Positions 33,170 to 44,070 of a stretch of DNA of 64,000 nucleotides are shown one piece after another. A program made the position numbers and the translations under genes. The stretch is from Paramacrobiotus metropolitanus. Lineage: Eukaryota; Tardigrada; Eutardigrada; Parachela; Macrobiotidae. Under the pieces are notes generated by a model that was not told the DNA's origin, did not search any database, and saw only the letters and a list, made by a program, of their open reading frames with translations. The DNA lies in NCBI RefSeq assembly GCF_019649055.1, contig NW_026570266.1, positions 682,001-746,000 of the forward strand. Reading direction: 5' to 3'. Positions within the stretch are counted from its first letter, which is position 1, and each line of letters begins with the position of its first letter.

Positions 33170-34769
33170 TAATTTTCCTAGGGTTCACTGTAGGACGCAT
33201 TGTTGAGTTATGCATTGTCGTCAACGTTGTAAACATCAAATCCTACTTTTTGCTTTCGTATATCATTAACTTTTTTGTTGTCCAAGAAACCTAACGAGCG
33301 AAACAGAACTTTTGGTTTTCATTGCTTTTGCTTCCATATTCAAGAAATACTTCTGGTGGTGCTGTTAATCAATGCTGTTTCATCCTGCCTAAGGCTGCTT
33401 TTTCAATTTTTTTGCTCTCACAAAATGTCTTGTTTTAAAATTGCTGTTTTCTTTATTTTTCAAGATTCGTTGCAGATGGTGCAGAACCACATCTCGTACG
33501 CACTACATTTTGTCGCTTATAATAAAAATTTATTTCACGTGGTACAACGGAAATACGAGTATTATGTACAAATAGATGCCATTTTCGTGACTCCGAAGAT
33601 ACAAAGCGCCGCGCTTACAAACGAAGGCACCGGTTACTTAAACCGCATGCTACAATTACAATATCGAAACCGACCGGCAAATCGCTGTGATTCAAATAGT
33701 TATTTTCTGCGGACCTTATTCTGATTTTCTATTGAGAGTTAAAGACACTGTGGAGCGATTCGGAGGCGGCGAAGGAGCAGAAATGAATGGCACGTGCGAC
33801 AAGTTGTTTTCGGCACTCTTAAGCGATCAGTTTAACAAACATTTCTAGAGCGAGGAAACATTATGAAATATAAAGACCGAAAATTTTGTTATAAGGACGT
33901 AGCCCGAAAACTGTTGCCGCTCACTAAGCTGATGACACCGCAAAAAATCGAGACAACTGAAGTGCACTAACCGGTGCGTTCTCCAGGAAAAACACTTGGA
34001 ACCGGCACCAGCTGACTTTAGAAAAGCGTCGGTGTCAGCTAAAACATTGAAATATCCATTACGATTGAAAACGTTTCTGGTAACCTACTCGTGTATGTTA
34101 ATTCTCGAGGGATTATCCCGTAAGTAGAAATGCAGACTATTTTCAAGAATCCGGAGTACTAGAATATGATTAACAAAACATGCTAAACACTGCATCGCTT
34201 TACTTAGAAACGATGACACTAGATTTAGAACACTGTTTATCAGCAAACACTGTTCTTATCGCGAGAGAACACAAGTTCTTACTTTACGCCCTACGGCCAT
34301 CTCGATAAATGAATATACAAGCCGAGCAATATCTTTTGATTTTCATTGAGTGAAAAAGCATGTACTAGAATATCGAAGTAGAGTTTTGCCATAACTTGCT
34401 TCTTCGTCCTCACAGGCATTCAGGCAGTAAATACTACAACAAAAATGAACGAAATGTTTCGTGAAACATCTGGCAATAATTCCACAATCTTAGAACGTAA
34501 CCTGCTGCACCTTTTCGTAAAGTGTTATGTTCTACTGTAAATCACCTTACAGCCAGTGGTGACTGGCCAACGGGTTACGGGCTTATGAATTAGCCTTGCT
34601 CAAATGCATCAAATAAGTACAACAAGCAGGCATCCTGCAAGGCTTATTTCCTGGATACGACCAAAAATATCTTTCTTGCGGCTTGGTGTGCAAACCGCAA
34701 ATCAACTATAGATAAAAAAATGTTGAACTGGCGGCAGTGCTCCTATCAGAAGCCGACTGTTCCTATTTT
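33170..34769. other. Intergenic spacer
   Basis: Mixed AT-rich sequence. The ORF at 33275-33724 has no family features. No repeats or RNA genes recognised. Confidence 0.45.
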
Positions 34770-34963
34770 TTTCTACCCGTTGTGCGGGTGTTTTCTACCC
34801 GGCGAGTAAGCTAGCTTTGGATGTTTACGGCAATAAACCCCAATTCCCCTGATAATAGTGGTTGTTGTTGTTCAGGCGAGATCTCACATGTAGAAATAAT
34901 ACAGTAATTACTGCCCTTATTGGGATTTGGGACGCATGCTAACAGCCGCCGATAGAATCTTAC

Positions 34964-35192
34964 AGGCAATATGCGTCGCCACTGTTCGATATGCTTGAAA
35001 GATTTCCTCCGTAACGGGCCATGTTGTATTAGATCCAGGAGCGAGCGTCTCTGTTTTCACCGCTTCAGGCCTTTCTTTTGCAAGGTGATCCCGGCATTGT
35101 TTATGCAGTTCCTCACAGGTTGAACTGAGCGCGGCATACACAAAAAGCCGGCAGGAAATCGCCAGAAACATTAGAAAAACTTTGCAATCCAT
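34964..35192 (-). pseudogene. Secreted cysteine-rich family, copy F (exon 1 only)
   Basis: Duplicate of copy E exon 1: MDCKVFLMFLAISCRLF signal peptide, CEELHKQC, TWPVTEEIFQAY. A 1-nt deletion after AYR shifts the frame, and the exon is 229 bp against 230. A usable GTAAGA donor remains, but exons 2 and 3 are absent because homology with copy E stops at about 34770. Confidence 0.85.
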
Positions 35193-35911
35193 TCTTTGTA
35201 GCGACGAGTTGTGGGTTTAGTGTATTTGGTGATTTTAGTTGCGTTAGAAATGTGCATGTGGGCGAAGAACGCGGGATTTGTGCTAGGCATATAACTACAA
35301 CGATTCAGATAATGTACTCAATTGCAGATGGATATCTGCTCCGATTTTGCGCTGATATAATATAGTCCAGGAGTACTTTCTTGGTTATTTGACACACGTG
35401 TAGTCAAGGCGGGCACAAAATCAGTTACCGTAAGCAGGCAAAAATCGATATCTGGTGTACGATTTTGTGGTACGATGTCAAATGTCGATCAAAATAAATG
35501 TTACAACATAACGAAGAGTGTTATTTTCAGAAAACACGGTTCGAACGGTATTTTTCAGGCAACATTAGCCCCAGGCCGTCGATGCTGCAGCGATTGTGTA
35601 ATACAACGTTATGTAATCATTCTAATTTTTAGGCGCTAATGCAGCATAACAGTTCCGCTCAGTAGCCTGCTGTAATCGAATATGGTAGACAAAACGTAAT
35701 GCTATATCTGCAAAGATTCTGTAGTAATGTATGAAAGCGTGATCATGCTGCATGCAGTTTACCGACGGGTTTGGGTTTAGCGTGGAAAAGTGTGAAAACA
35801 AAATTTAGAAAGTACGATAATTATATGGCAGTCGATATGCTCGATCTTGTTTAAAACTTTAAAAATATTGCCGCGTTTCTTCAAAAGCAAACCAGTCCTA
35901 TACAGTGACAG

Positions 35912-38900
35912 TCACCAGACGGCAGCGCCACAGATAGTTAATTTGCTGCAGCGGCGTCGGAAACGCTGGACCCAGGTTACGGAGGCCGCGAAATCTTTAA
36001 TGCCCAGTTGCGATGCCACGTAAAGCGCGCAGGTCTGGATGGCCGTGACCGTCGGCTCTTCGTTACCGGCCGCGCGTTGCCCGTCCATCCATTCTAGCAA
36101 TCGCGTCTCCAGCAGCGGATACCGGGGAGTGGACTTGCGCACCCGCATAACCATTAACTGTGAAGCGTCCAGTGACTTCAGTTTATCGTAATCTCTGAAC
36201 GAGAAAAATTGCATTTATTATCATTTGTTGTTTACTGTACAAATAAGGGTATAAGCTTTGATAATGCATTGTGTATTCTCATTAAATGAAAATGGGTAAT
36301 TAGATGGTATTAGGCGGAACTCGACGTAATTTTGAGCCTCTATAGTCTATGTAGACTGCAATCGATCTCTTTTCACCGATCGTGTTTAAGAAAATCGATA
36401 GTAACCGACCTGAGTCAGACTAGCGGTAGGTTTACCCTGTCGAAAAGATGCTGGCTTGGTGGCAACCAACCGTCAAGCTCTTATTTTGATCAAACGTAAA
36501 TTTGTGCTTACCAGAGCCATCGGTGTTCCATCTTGCTGATTAAGTTAGCATTTACGGGAACAGGAATTATCTAAGCGCCTACGTTCTGCTCCTGTTGCCT
36601 GAACGCAATTAAAGATAGAGCCCCCCCTTTCTTTTGTAACTTTCAGCTACTGTATATGAATGCCCTCGTGCGACAGTACCAACCGTGAAATCATCATTAC
36701 GACGCAAGTGAAATCTCCTCAACAATCTCTTCATATTATCTTTATTCTTTATTGGAATGGTATATCTTTGCTGCGCCGCTAAGATTTACGGCACCTCACC
36801 AAAAAATCCTCGATTGCCTCGTGAACGTTTTCGCACCTCGGTTCGATTCAAAAATTATTGCCTATGCAGTGCTTCCTGCAAGCATTCAGCTGTATAGACT
36901 GGCAAAATATACGTGATCACCGATATCGTATTTTTCCGCATTAACTGAATCAGGCGGCAGGGTCACGAGCTCGGTTTCTTAGGCGCTCGCATTGTCGCGC
37001 ACGCAAGCATGAACAGTCCTAAAATCATGATACAGATTACATAATCGGCTATATTTAATGGCTATAATCCAGAAAGTTGCATGGTTACGGTGCGTTCATC
37101 GCAAGCCGGTTAGAAGAGCAGGCAATGACGCAACAATTCCGCGCAGTTGACATTTTCTGCTGGCAAGAAAGGGCAAAAATAGATGGAGCTTTGGGATGTT
37201 TACTGATCCCAAGCGGCTTTACCCTGCTGGCATTACAACGCCCAAGCTAAGGAAAATACACTATCTATAAAATGTTGTATCATCTGTTTAAATGTGCGGC
37301 ACGATATTTTGTTTTACGGACGTCCCAAGTTTGTCAAAGCCGGATTATTACTGTTCGAATGGCAAATTAGACGAGACTTAGAGTAATGTGCGTTTTGTAC
37401 AGATATATAGTTGTTCTATACGATTTTGCTCTGGGCTTCGCGCAGTTTTAGACATGTTTCGTACATTTCCTCATCAGATTTTGAAAGGGCAACAATGCTT
37501 TATAACGGTTTGTGGACGTAATATATTCTTGTTGCGGAGATAATGCTTTTGTTCCATATATAATACCAAAGATCGATCTACTTTTGCCCTTTCTTGCCAG
37601 CAGAAAATGTCAGCTGCGTGGGATTGTTGCGTCACTGCCTGTTCCTCTAACCCGTTTGCGGTGAGCGCACCGTAACTACTTCTATGCAACTTTCTGGATG
37701 ATAGCCGATTACGTATTTCTACTATGATTTTGGGACCGTTCATGCTTGTGTGCTCGACGGTGTTAAAAGCACGAGCGCCTCAGAAACCGAGCACGTAACC
37801 CTGCCGCTCGATTCTGTTATTCCCGAAAAACTCGTAGTAAGTACTCGTACAATGGCGATTTACAGTGAACCAACAATTTACGCTTTGATGAGTTTTTACG
37901 CATAATTTTATCGATATTAAACCAAATAACGCCAACCTACTTGCACCACGCTGAAAAGCGCGCATGGCTGAGCTGATATTTCCTGGCAAACTGGCGCTGT
38001 GACATGACGCGCCCGTACTCCGCGTGTTCACGCCGGAACATATCCACATACTGGATCTTCTGACACGGCGAATAGGCGTTGGTGCAACGCTTCTTAGAAA
38101 TGCTTATCGGTGGCATTGTGGATGATATTTGCGGTGCAGGGGAAACTGCCACCTGCATCCGCCCTAGCGGTGGTCGTAATGCTGTTGATTGCTGATTATG
38201 ATGCGACGACAACGGCGGCGGCTGGGCTGCCTTTTCCGCTGGACGGCGGCATTCGTCCTCGAATATTTCGTCTAACCACAGGCAACGAAAAGGCTACTTA
38301 GCAATGCTATTACGAACATAAAAAGAACTGCTTAGGAGGCATTAAAGCGGTTGAATCTCGAATCTTACACTCTCTTGCTAGACGGATAAATGCCTCGTTT
38401 TTGTGAATATATTATAAAAAAACCTTATTTCATTCGGCTAGATCAAGACACCAAGCATTGTCTTAATGCTTAATGTTGTTTGAACTAGTTGTTTTTGCCG
38501 GTTGTTCTTTGCAAAAAATTAAAAAGGTGTACTGATATTCAAAGCAGTTTCCTTTGTCTTACCGCTAGTCTTTTTCCCAAACAAGACTTTCTTGGTTAAC
38601 CGCCTAAAGTTGTGAGTGAATGAAATGGTATGTTTTAAAAATTTGGTACTATCGACATTTCCAACTAAACATTAAGATTTTCTAATTTAATTCTAATTTA
38701 ACATTAAGATTTTTTAATTCTTATAGAACTGATCCTTTATACATAAGTGCGAACGTGCCACTTAGCGCTAAGGCATAGTCCTTAGCGCGTGACCGGTGGA
38801 AAACAAAGCGCCTTTGATTAAACATGAAGACAGTTAACCAAGTATGCAAAATACTCACCAAAAAGCGCATGAATATCCGGCGGTTGAGAAACGGTGCCTG

Positions 38901-39125
38901 TATACTGTAACATGGGATAGTGCAGACTCGTAACTTGCTGGTGGAAATCCTCCAAATCAAATCCGGGGTCGGGGCGATATGCGGGATCTATTCGGAGATA
39001 CTAGATCATCTCCATTGCGATTAGCAGATTCATAAAAGTTATTCCCTAGTTTTGCCGGCTGATGACATCCCGTCACAAAAACCAGTCTTCTTACCTGCAG
39101 AGAACGAAATGGTTGACGGCATCAT
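35912..39125 (-). CDS. Double-HTH protein A2 (domesticated transposase-like, intact)
   Basis: Exons 39125-39095, 38987-38859, 38271-37941 and 36194-35912 (phases 1,1,2), 257 residues. The N-terminus is MMPSTISFSA, then a conserved DFHQQVTSLHYPMLQYTGT segment and acidic EIFEDE. The first HTH runs from KKRCTNAYSPCQKIQYVDMF to MSQRQFARKYQLSHARFSAW. The second, in the last exon, matches the CENP-B/Tc5 transposase DNA-binding HTH: YPLLETRLLEWMDGQ, QTCALYVASQLGI, ASVTWVQRFRRRC. No DDE nuclease domain is encoded, so a DNA-binding host protein derived from a pogo/Tc5-type transposase is inferred, probably nuclear. The stop after CSK seen in A1 is TTA here, adding LTICGAAVW. Confidence 0.8.
36935..37826. 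repeat. Inverted duplication in the last intron of A2
   Basis: Left arm about 36935-37200 and right arm about 37557-37826 are reverse complements with scattered differences; both contain CTGCTGGCAAGAAAGGGCAA in opposite orientation. Unit 1 has only one such copy (about 25880-26110), so the second arm was added after or lost before the duplication. Confidence 0.8.
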
Positions 39126-39734
39126 CTTATTAAACAACCGGAAATAACGTTACTTGCAAAATCGGCGGGGTTTCGCGGCGAAAGTCTTGCTGTGTTCGGC
39201 GCTACAGAAGAACAGACGCAAAAGAGAACAGCGCGTCTGATTGTATTGCAAGAAAATACTGGAATACGGGAGGAGCGGATGCAGCTATCGATGGTATGCG
39301 ATAGAAAGCGATCCTTCTGCCTTCTCCGTCTCTCTTCCTTAACCGTGGCAGCCTGCGGCTGTCTCGCACCGGCAAGAAAGCCACTTCGAGCCAGATCCAT
39401 TACTTTACGCTCGTGCAGCACCGGCACTGATTACGCAAATTAACGTCAATACAAAGACTCCGATAGGGAGAAAAGGTACACACGTTCTTCAGTCGTGGGG
39501 ATCAGTTGTCTCTGTAAAAATTTCACGTTCATGCACCCATCCTTTTCTCCATAATTCCAATCAGTGACGTGGTTGAAGAACAACTATGCATCGTCCAAGA
39601 AAGTTAGACAAAGGAAACTGCTTTGAATATAGGTATACCTTTTTAATTTTTTTACGTATTTCTTTTATTCTTGCGTCGCCTGATGTTATTGCAACACAGC
39701 AGGCCATTTTTTAATGAACCAAACTGACCAAAGC

Positions 39735-39767
39735 TTAATTAAAACCGATAATATCGGTTTTAATTAA
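39735..39767. repeat. Perfect 15-bp stem hairpin
   Basis: TTAATTAAAACCGAT (39735-39749) and its exact complement (39753-39767) flank a 3-nt loop. The equivalent place in unit 1 (about 27970) lacks the hairpin. Confidence 0.8.
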
Positions 39768-40005
39768 AAGAGTGCTGATATTTTCAACAGGTGCCACCAT
39801 TTTAGCATTTGAATGCACTTTAACTAACCAAAACCGTTCCTGGGAAACATCTAGGCTAGGAATTAGGATCAGCATTCAATAAAACGCATTGTCATACAAT
39901 AACTATGTGCAAACACCGTAGATGCGGTGTGCAAATATCGGAGAAGGACTAGGAGGGGATGGCTGCATTTCTTGCTCGTTGTTAGACGCTGGCAAAATGA
40001 TTGCT

Positions 40006-43000
40006 TCATTTGCCGCAGCGGCGCCGGAAACGCTGCACCCAGGTGATGGAGGCCGTAAAATTTCGGATGCCCAGTTGCGTGGCCAAGTAACGCGCGACTG
40101 TCTGGATGGTCGTGATCGTCGGCTCATCATGACCAGCCACGAGCTGGCCGTTTATCCACTCCACCATCCGCTCCTCCAGCAGCGGATACCGGGGAGTGGG
40201 CCTGCGCACCCGTCTGACCGTCAACTGTGAAGCGTCCAGGGATTTCAGTTTGTCGTATTCCCTGAACGAAGAAATTGCATTTGTCGTTATTTGTTGTTTA
40301 ACGTAAAATTAATGGTATAAACTTTGACAATGCATTGTGTTCTCAGTAAATCAGGCTTATATTAGGATAATTAGCCGTACGCTGCATAAGTTTGAGCCTC
40401 TTTACTACGATCGATCTGGTTTTCACTGATCGTGTTGAAGAGTAGAAAGTATCGATGGTTATCGACATGTGTTAGATTAGTAATATACTATCCGGTCAAA
40501 AACGTGCTGAAACACCAGCAGTGTAGTTCGTATTGGGACTAGTAAACCATAAATTTATGTTCACGAGTGCGTTCTCTAATCCATCCTGCTTATTAAGTAC
40601 TTAATTATTGTTTGCGAGAACAGGAATTATCTTTATAAGCGCTTTATCTTCCTTCTTGCCTGGACGCTGTTAAAGATAAAACTATTATGTAAATACTGCA
40701 TATCTCATTTAATAAAATAGGTCACAAGTTTCTTTGAGCTCCTACGATCGATCAGCTTTCCGCAAATGTTTTCAAGAGATAAAGCGTAATTGTGTTAGTG
40801 GTTTTTGTAACCGGTGTTAAATAAAGCGGCTAGGCTCACCAAACAAAAAACGGGCTGATAACCTAAGGCTGTTTGCCTGTTAAGCCTGTTAGCTGAATTT
40901 ACGATTAGACTATTTTTATGGGGTCTATTAAATTAAGCAGAAATTTTCATGATCACAGGAAATGTTGTTACCGCTGATCACACGCGGGTATAATTACTAC
41001 GCAGGCCTCTCGCGGTATGTAGGTATTCCCCAGGCTCATCTACTTTTGAATTTCTTGCAGAAAATGCCAGCTGCATGGGATAGTTGGATCTGGTTGTATA
41101 TTACAGAACCGGCTAGTGGAAAAGCTGAAAATGTTGCCGTCCCAGCAGGCACTTTATTTGCTCCGTAACTGTCTGAGTGACCCAAAGCTACTGTATATAC
41201 TACGGACAAGTCAGGCCTACGAAAGTCCGGATCTGCTGAGGGAATTTGACGAACTTATGCGCAGCACTGTCGTTTCGATCGTTAACGTAGCGGTAACTGA
41301 TACGCAGTGGCTGCAGATGTGCCTTCCGGTTGGTCGCGGAGGACTGGGCATACGGCGTTCAGAGGAGCTAGCATTGTCGGCGTTTATCGCTTCGGCTACC
41401 TCGGTATCGCAGGTGTGTTCGGAAATAATCCCAGGCTACCGAATGTCAGGTCTGCAGGAAGCTACAGAGACATGGTCTGATCGGTATTTATGTGAATTGC
41501 CTGCGGAGGGAATCAGGAAATACCAGAAGAGTTGGGACTGGGCCGTGGTGGAGATGAACTACTCACGCGTACGCATGCAAGCCATTAAAAGCAGAAACGA
41601 GAAAGAAATGGCCCTACTACTGGCAGCATCGGAAAGAGAATCTGCAGCCTGGGTGCACGCTTTACCGGCGGCTTGCCTGGGAACCGTCCTTAACGATGAC
41701 CAAGTGAGAATTGCTATCGGCCTGCGTTTTGGTTTGCCAGTGGTAGCTGCCCATGAATGCCGAGGGTGTGGTTTCAAAGTAACTCCGGATGGCCATCATG
41801 GTTTAGCATGCCTCTACAACCAAGGAAGATGGAGTCAACATGTGGAACTTAACTCCATCCTTGAACGTGGCTGTTTCGCGGCAGGAATTCCCTGTGAATT
41901 GGAGCCTAAAGGAATGCTGAGAGATAACGGCAAGAGGCCCGATGGTGCAACGTTGGTTCCCGTTCGGGAGGGAAAGCAACTGGTATGGGACGCCACGTGC
42001 GCAGACACTTTAGCTCAGTCGTACCTGAAAGGATCTGCCAAAGCGGCTGGAGCAGCAGCTCGTCAAGCGGAAAATCGAAATCGATATAATTATCGCTCGC
42101 TGGGAGATCAGTATTGGTTTTATCCGTTTGCTGTGGAGACGATGGGAGTCCTAGGGGAAGCTGCTAAGGAAGTGGTCAGTTTCTTTGGACGTCTGATTAG
42201 GGAAAAGACAGGCGAGATCAGATCCACGGCCTTTCTTAAACAGCGCATTAGTTTGGCTATCATGAAGGGAAATGCCGCAGCAGTTTTGGGCACTTTGCCA
42301 GGAAGGAATAGGATTGTTAATGGAGAGTTTGGTTGTTTTTTTCAATCTTAATACAACAGTGTGTACGTAGTGTTGTTGACCTACTGTGAATGTATGACGC
42401 TGTATCACAGAATATGCTATGTAGTATGTACTGTATATCTTACCGTATAATTGTACTATCTCTGGTGTGAGCCCGCCATAAGCCGAATTAACAAGACAAT
42501 TCGCGAACGTTCATATACGACATTTGTATACTTTGGTTTTGCCAGCCTGCGATACTGTACCTGTGGGCTGTGATAATGATTTGGTGTTTTTTGGGTACGC
42601 TGCAATATAATATTTGCTTATCGATGACCTCACATTCTTTCCGAACCTGCGCAGCTAGGTGCTCCTTTTTTAAGCTGCTGAATAAGCAATTCAGGCTCAA
42701 TAGTTTGAGCGTCACCCGTTATTTTCACGGTTGCTACGAATGGTGAATTACCATCAACCAACGGTAACGCATACTTTTATATTTTTGTTTTTGTTTTTCT
42801 GTCTAGCTGAATGCAACATATGTACCTGCACCACACCGAGAAGCGCGCGTGGCTCAGGTGGTGTCTTTTGGCAAACTGGCGCTGTGACAGGGGGCCGCTC
42901 TCCCCGCGCTCACGCCGGAACATATCCACATACTGGATCTTCTGACACGGCGCGTAGGCGTTGGTACTGCGCTTTTTTGGTACGGTGGCGGGTAACGGTG

Positions 43001-43850
43001 GAGCGAATCCCTGTTGCACAAGAGGTGGTCGTGGTGCCGCTGGTTGCTGATTTAGGTAAGACGACAGCGGCTGGACAGTTGTTTCTATCTTTCCAATGCA
43101 AATGCGTTTTGCAGGTGGGCGGCATGTGTCTTCGAATATTTCGTCTACCCGGGCAAAGAAATACAGTATTTGAAAATGTTGATTCGAATGCAGAACGATG
43201 AAAATGATTTTGTTGTTGCAGCGGCGTCAGCGTCATATTGGACACCGATCGGTGAAACAAGAAGTTTTTGTTAAATAGATAATTAATTACTCGTATTTCA
43301 AATGCGACAGCGTTACGCCGTTGGTAAAAAAGTTGCAATTCGGCTGGTCGGTCTGCTGTTCCAGTTTTTATTTAAATTGAAAGTAAGCAGTAGCACGTTG
43401 CAGGAACAGGAACACATCCAGTGGTTTCTTGTTGTTTACCAGCGGTGTTTAAACAAGAAACCGGTTGTTTTTTATCAAGACTTTTACAGCCAGTGTACTC
43501 ACCCAAGACCGCATGAATATCCTGCGACTTTGGTACTGTGCCGGTATGTTGCAGCATAAGGTCATGCAGGCCCATTACTTCCGGCTCGAAACCGTTCAGA
43601 ACAAAACCAGTGACGGGGTACAACGTGGACTCTAAAAAGAGATACAAGTTATTTACGAAGCCACTACTACTCGACCTTCTAGTGAACGAATGACCTTCTA
43701 GTGAATGTCATAGCACAGTTCCATTGCCTGTGTTTTTAAGATATGCAGCTTCCAAAAAAAAAACAAACAGTCGTGAAAAACCGAAACGAACGTAGTATTT
43801 TTGGATGAAAGTTGAGACAAACCTGGAAAGGGAGCGATAGGCGCCATCAT
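40006..43850 (-). CDS. Double-HTH protein B2 (domesticated transposase-like, intact)
   Basis: Exons 43850-43823, 43631-43503, 43144-42826 and 40261-40006 (phases 1,1,2), 243 residues. The start MMAPIAPFP is shared with B1. Then NGFEPEVMGLHDLMLQHTGT, EIFEDTCRPP, a Gln/Pro-rich linker, a first HTH (NAYAPCQKIQYVDMFRRERG to SQRQFAKRHHLSHARFSVW) and a CENP-B/Tc5-type second HTH (TPRYPLLEERMVEWINGQ to ASITWVQRFRRRCGK, stop TGA). No transposase catalytic domain. The last intron is 2.56 kb and hosts an oppositely oriented retroelement piece. Role is inferred: sequence-specific DNA binding. All splice sites and frames are intact. Confidence 0.82.
41116..42351 (+). CDS. Non-LTR retroelement C-terminal region (RT-less, copy 3)
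   Basis: Open frame of about 410 codons. In order: a region resembling the RT C-terminus (ALYLLRNCLSDPKLLYILRT, GGLGIRRSEE), a zinc-knuckle-like HECRGCGFKV...GHHGLAC, an endonuclease-like block with RPDGATLVP and LVWDATCADT (spacing of acidic residues reminiscent of PD-(D/E)XK, inferred), and a tail FYPFAVETMGVLG...TGEIRSTAFLKQRISLAIMKGNAAAVLG. The catalytic RT motifs are absent, as expected of a 5'-truncated LINE insertion. It sits antisense inside the last intron of B2; the corresponding intron of B1 lacks it. Confidence 0.8.
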   Translation: MEKLKMLPSQQALYLLRNCLSDPKLLYILRTSQAYESPDLLREFDELMRSTVVSIVNVAVTDTQWLQMCLPVGRGGLGIRRSEELALSAFIASATSVSQVCSEIIPGYRMSGLQEATETWSDRYLCELPAEGIRKYQKSWDWAVVEMNYSRVRMQAIKSRNEKEMALLLAASERESAAWVHALPAACLGTVLNDDQVRIAIGLRFGLPVVAAHECRGCGFKVTPDGHHGLACLYNQGRWSQHVELNSILERGCFAAGIPCELEPKGMLRDNGKRPDGATLVPVREGKQLVWDATCADTLAQSYLKGSAKAAGAAARQAENRNRYNYRSLGDQYWFYPFAVETMGVLGEAAKEVVSFFGRLIREKTGEIRSTAFLKQRISLAIMKGNAAAVLGTLPGRNRIVNGEFGCFFQS

Positions 43851-44062
43851 GTTGAAAATCGGTTAGAAATGGTGTGGCCTCCGAAGTAATGCCGTTCCGT
43901 GGCGGACGTCTTTTTATTGTAGCGTGTCGCGTAAATTTCAAGTACATTACTCGTTACAGTAGCTGGCAATCCTCTTGGCGATGATCGCAACGGAAGAATC
44001 CTGACGTGATATCGAAGGGACTTGCAGCAACGGGATGCTGTGGATAGTCTTCACTGTCTCCG

Positions 44063-44070
44063 TTATATAA
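44063..44070 (-). promoter_or_regulatory. Candidate TATA box of HTH gene B2
   Basis: TTATATAA, 213 bp upstream of the B2 ATG at 43850, conserved with the octamer upstream of B1. Confidence 0.55.
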
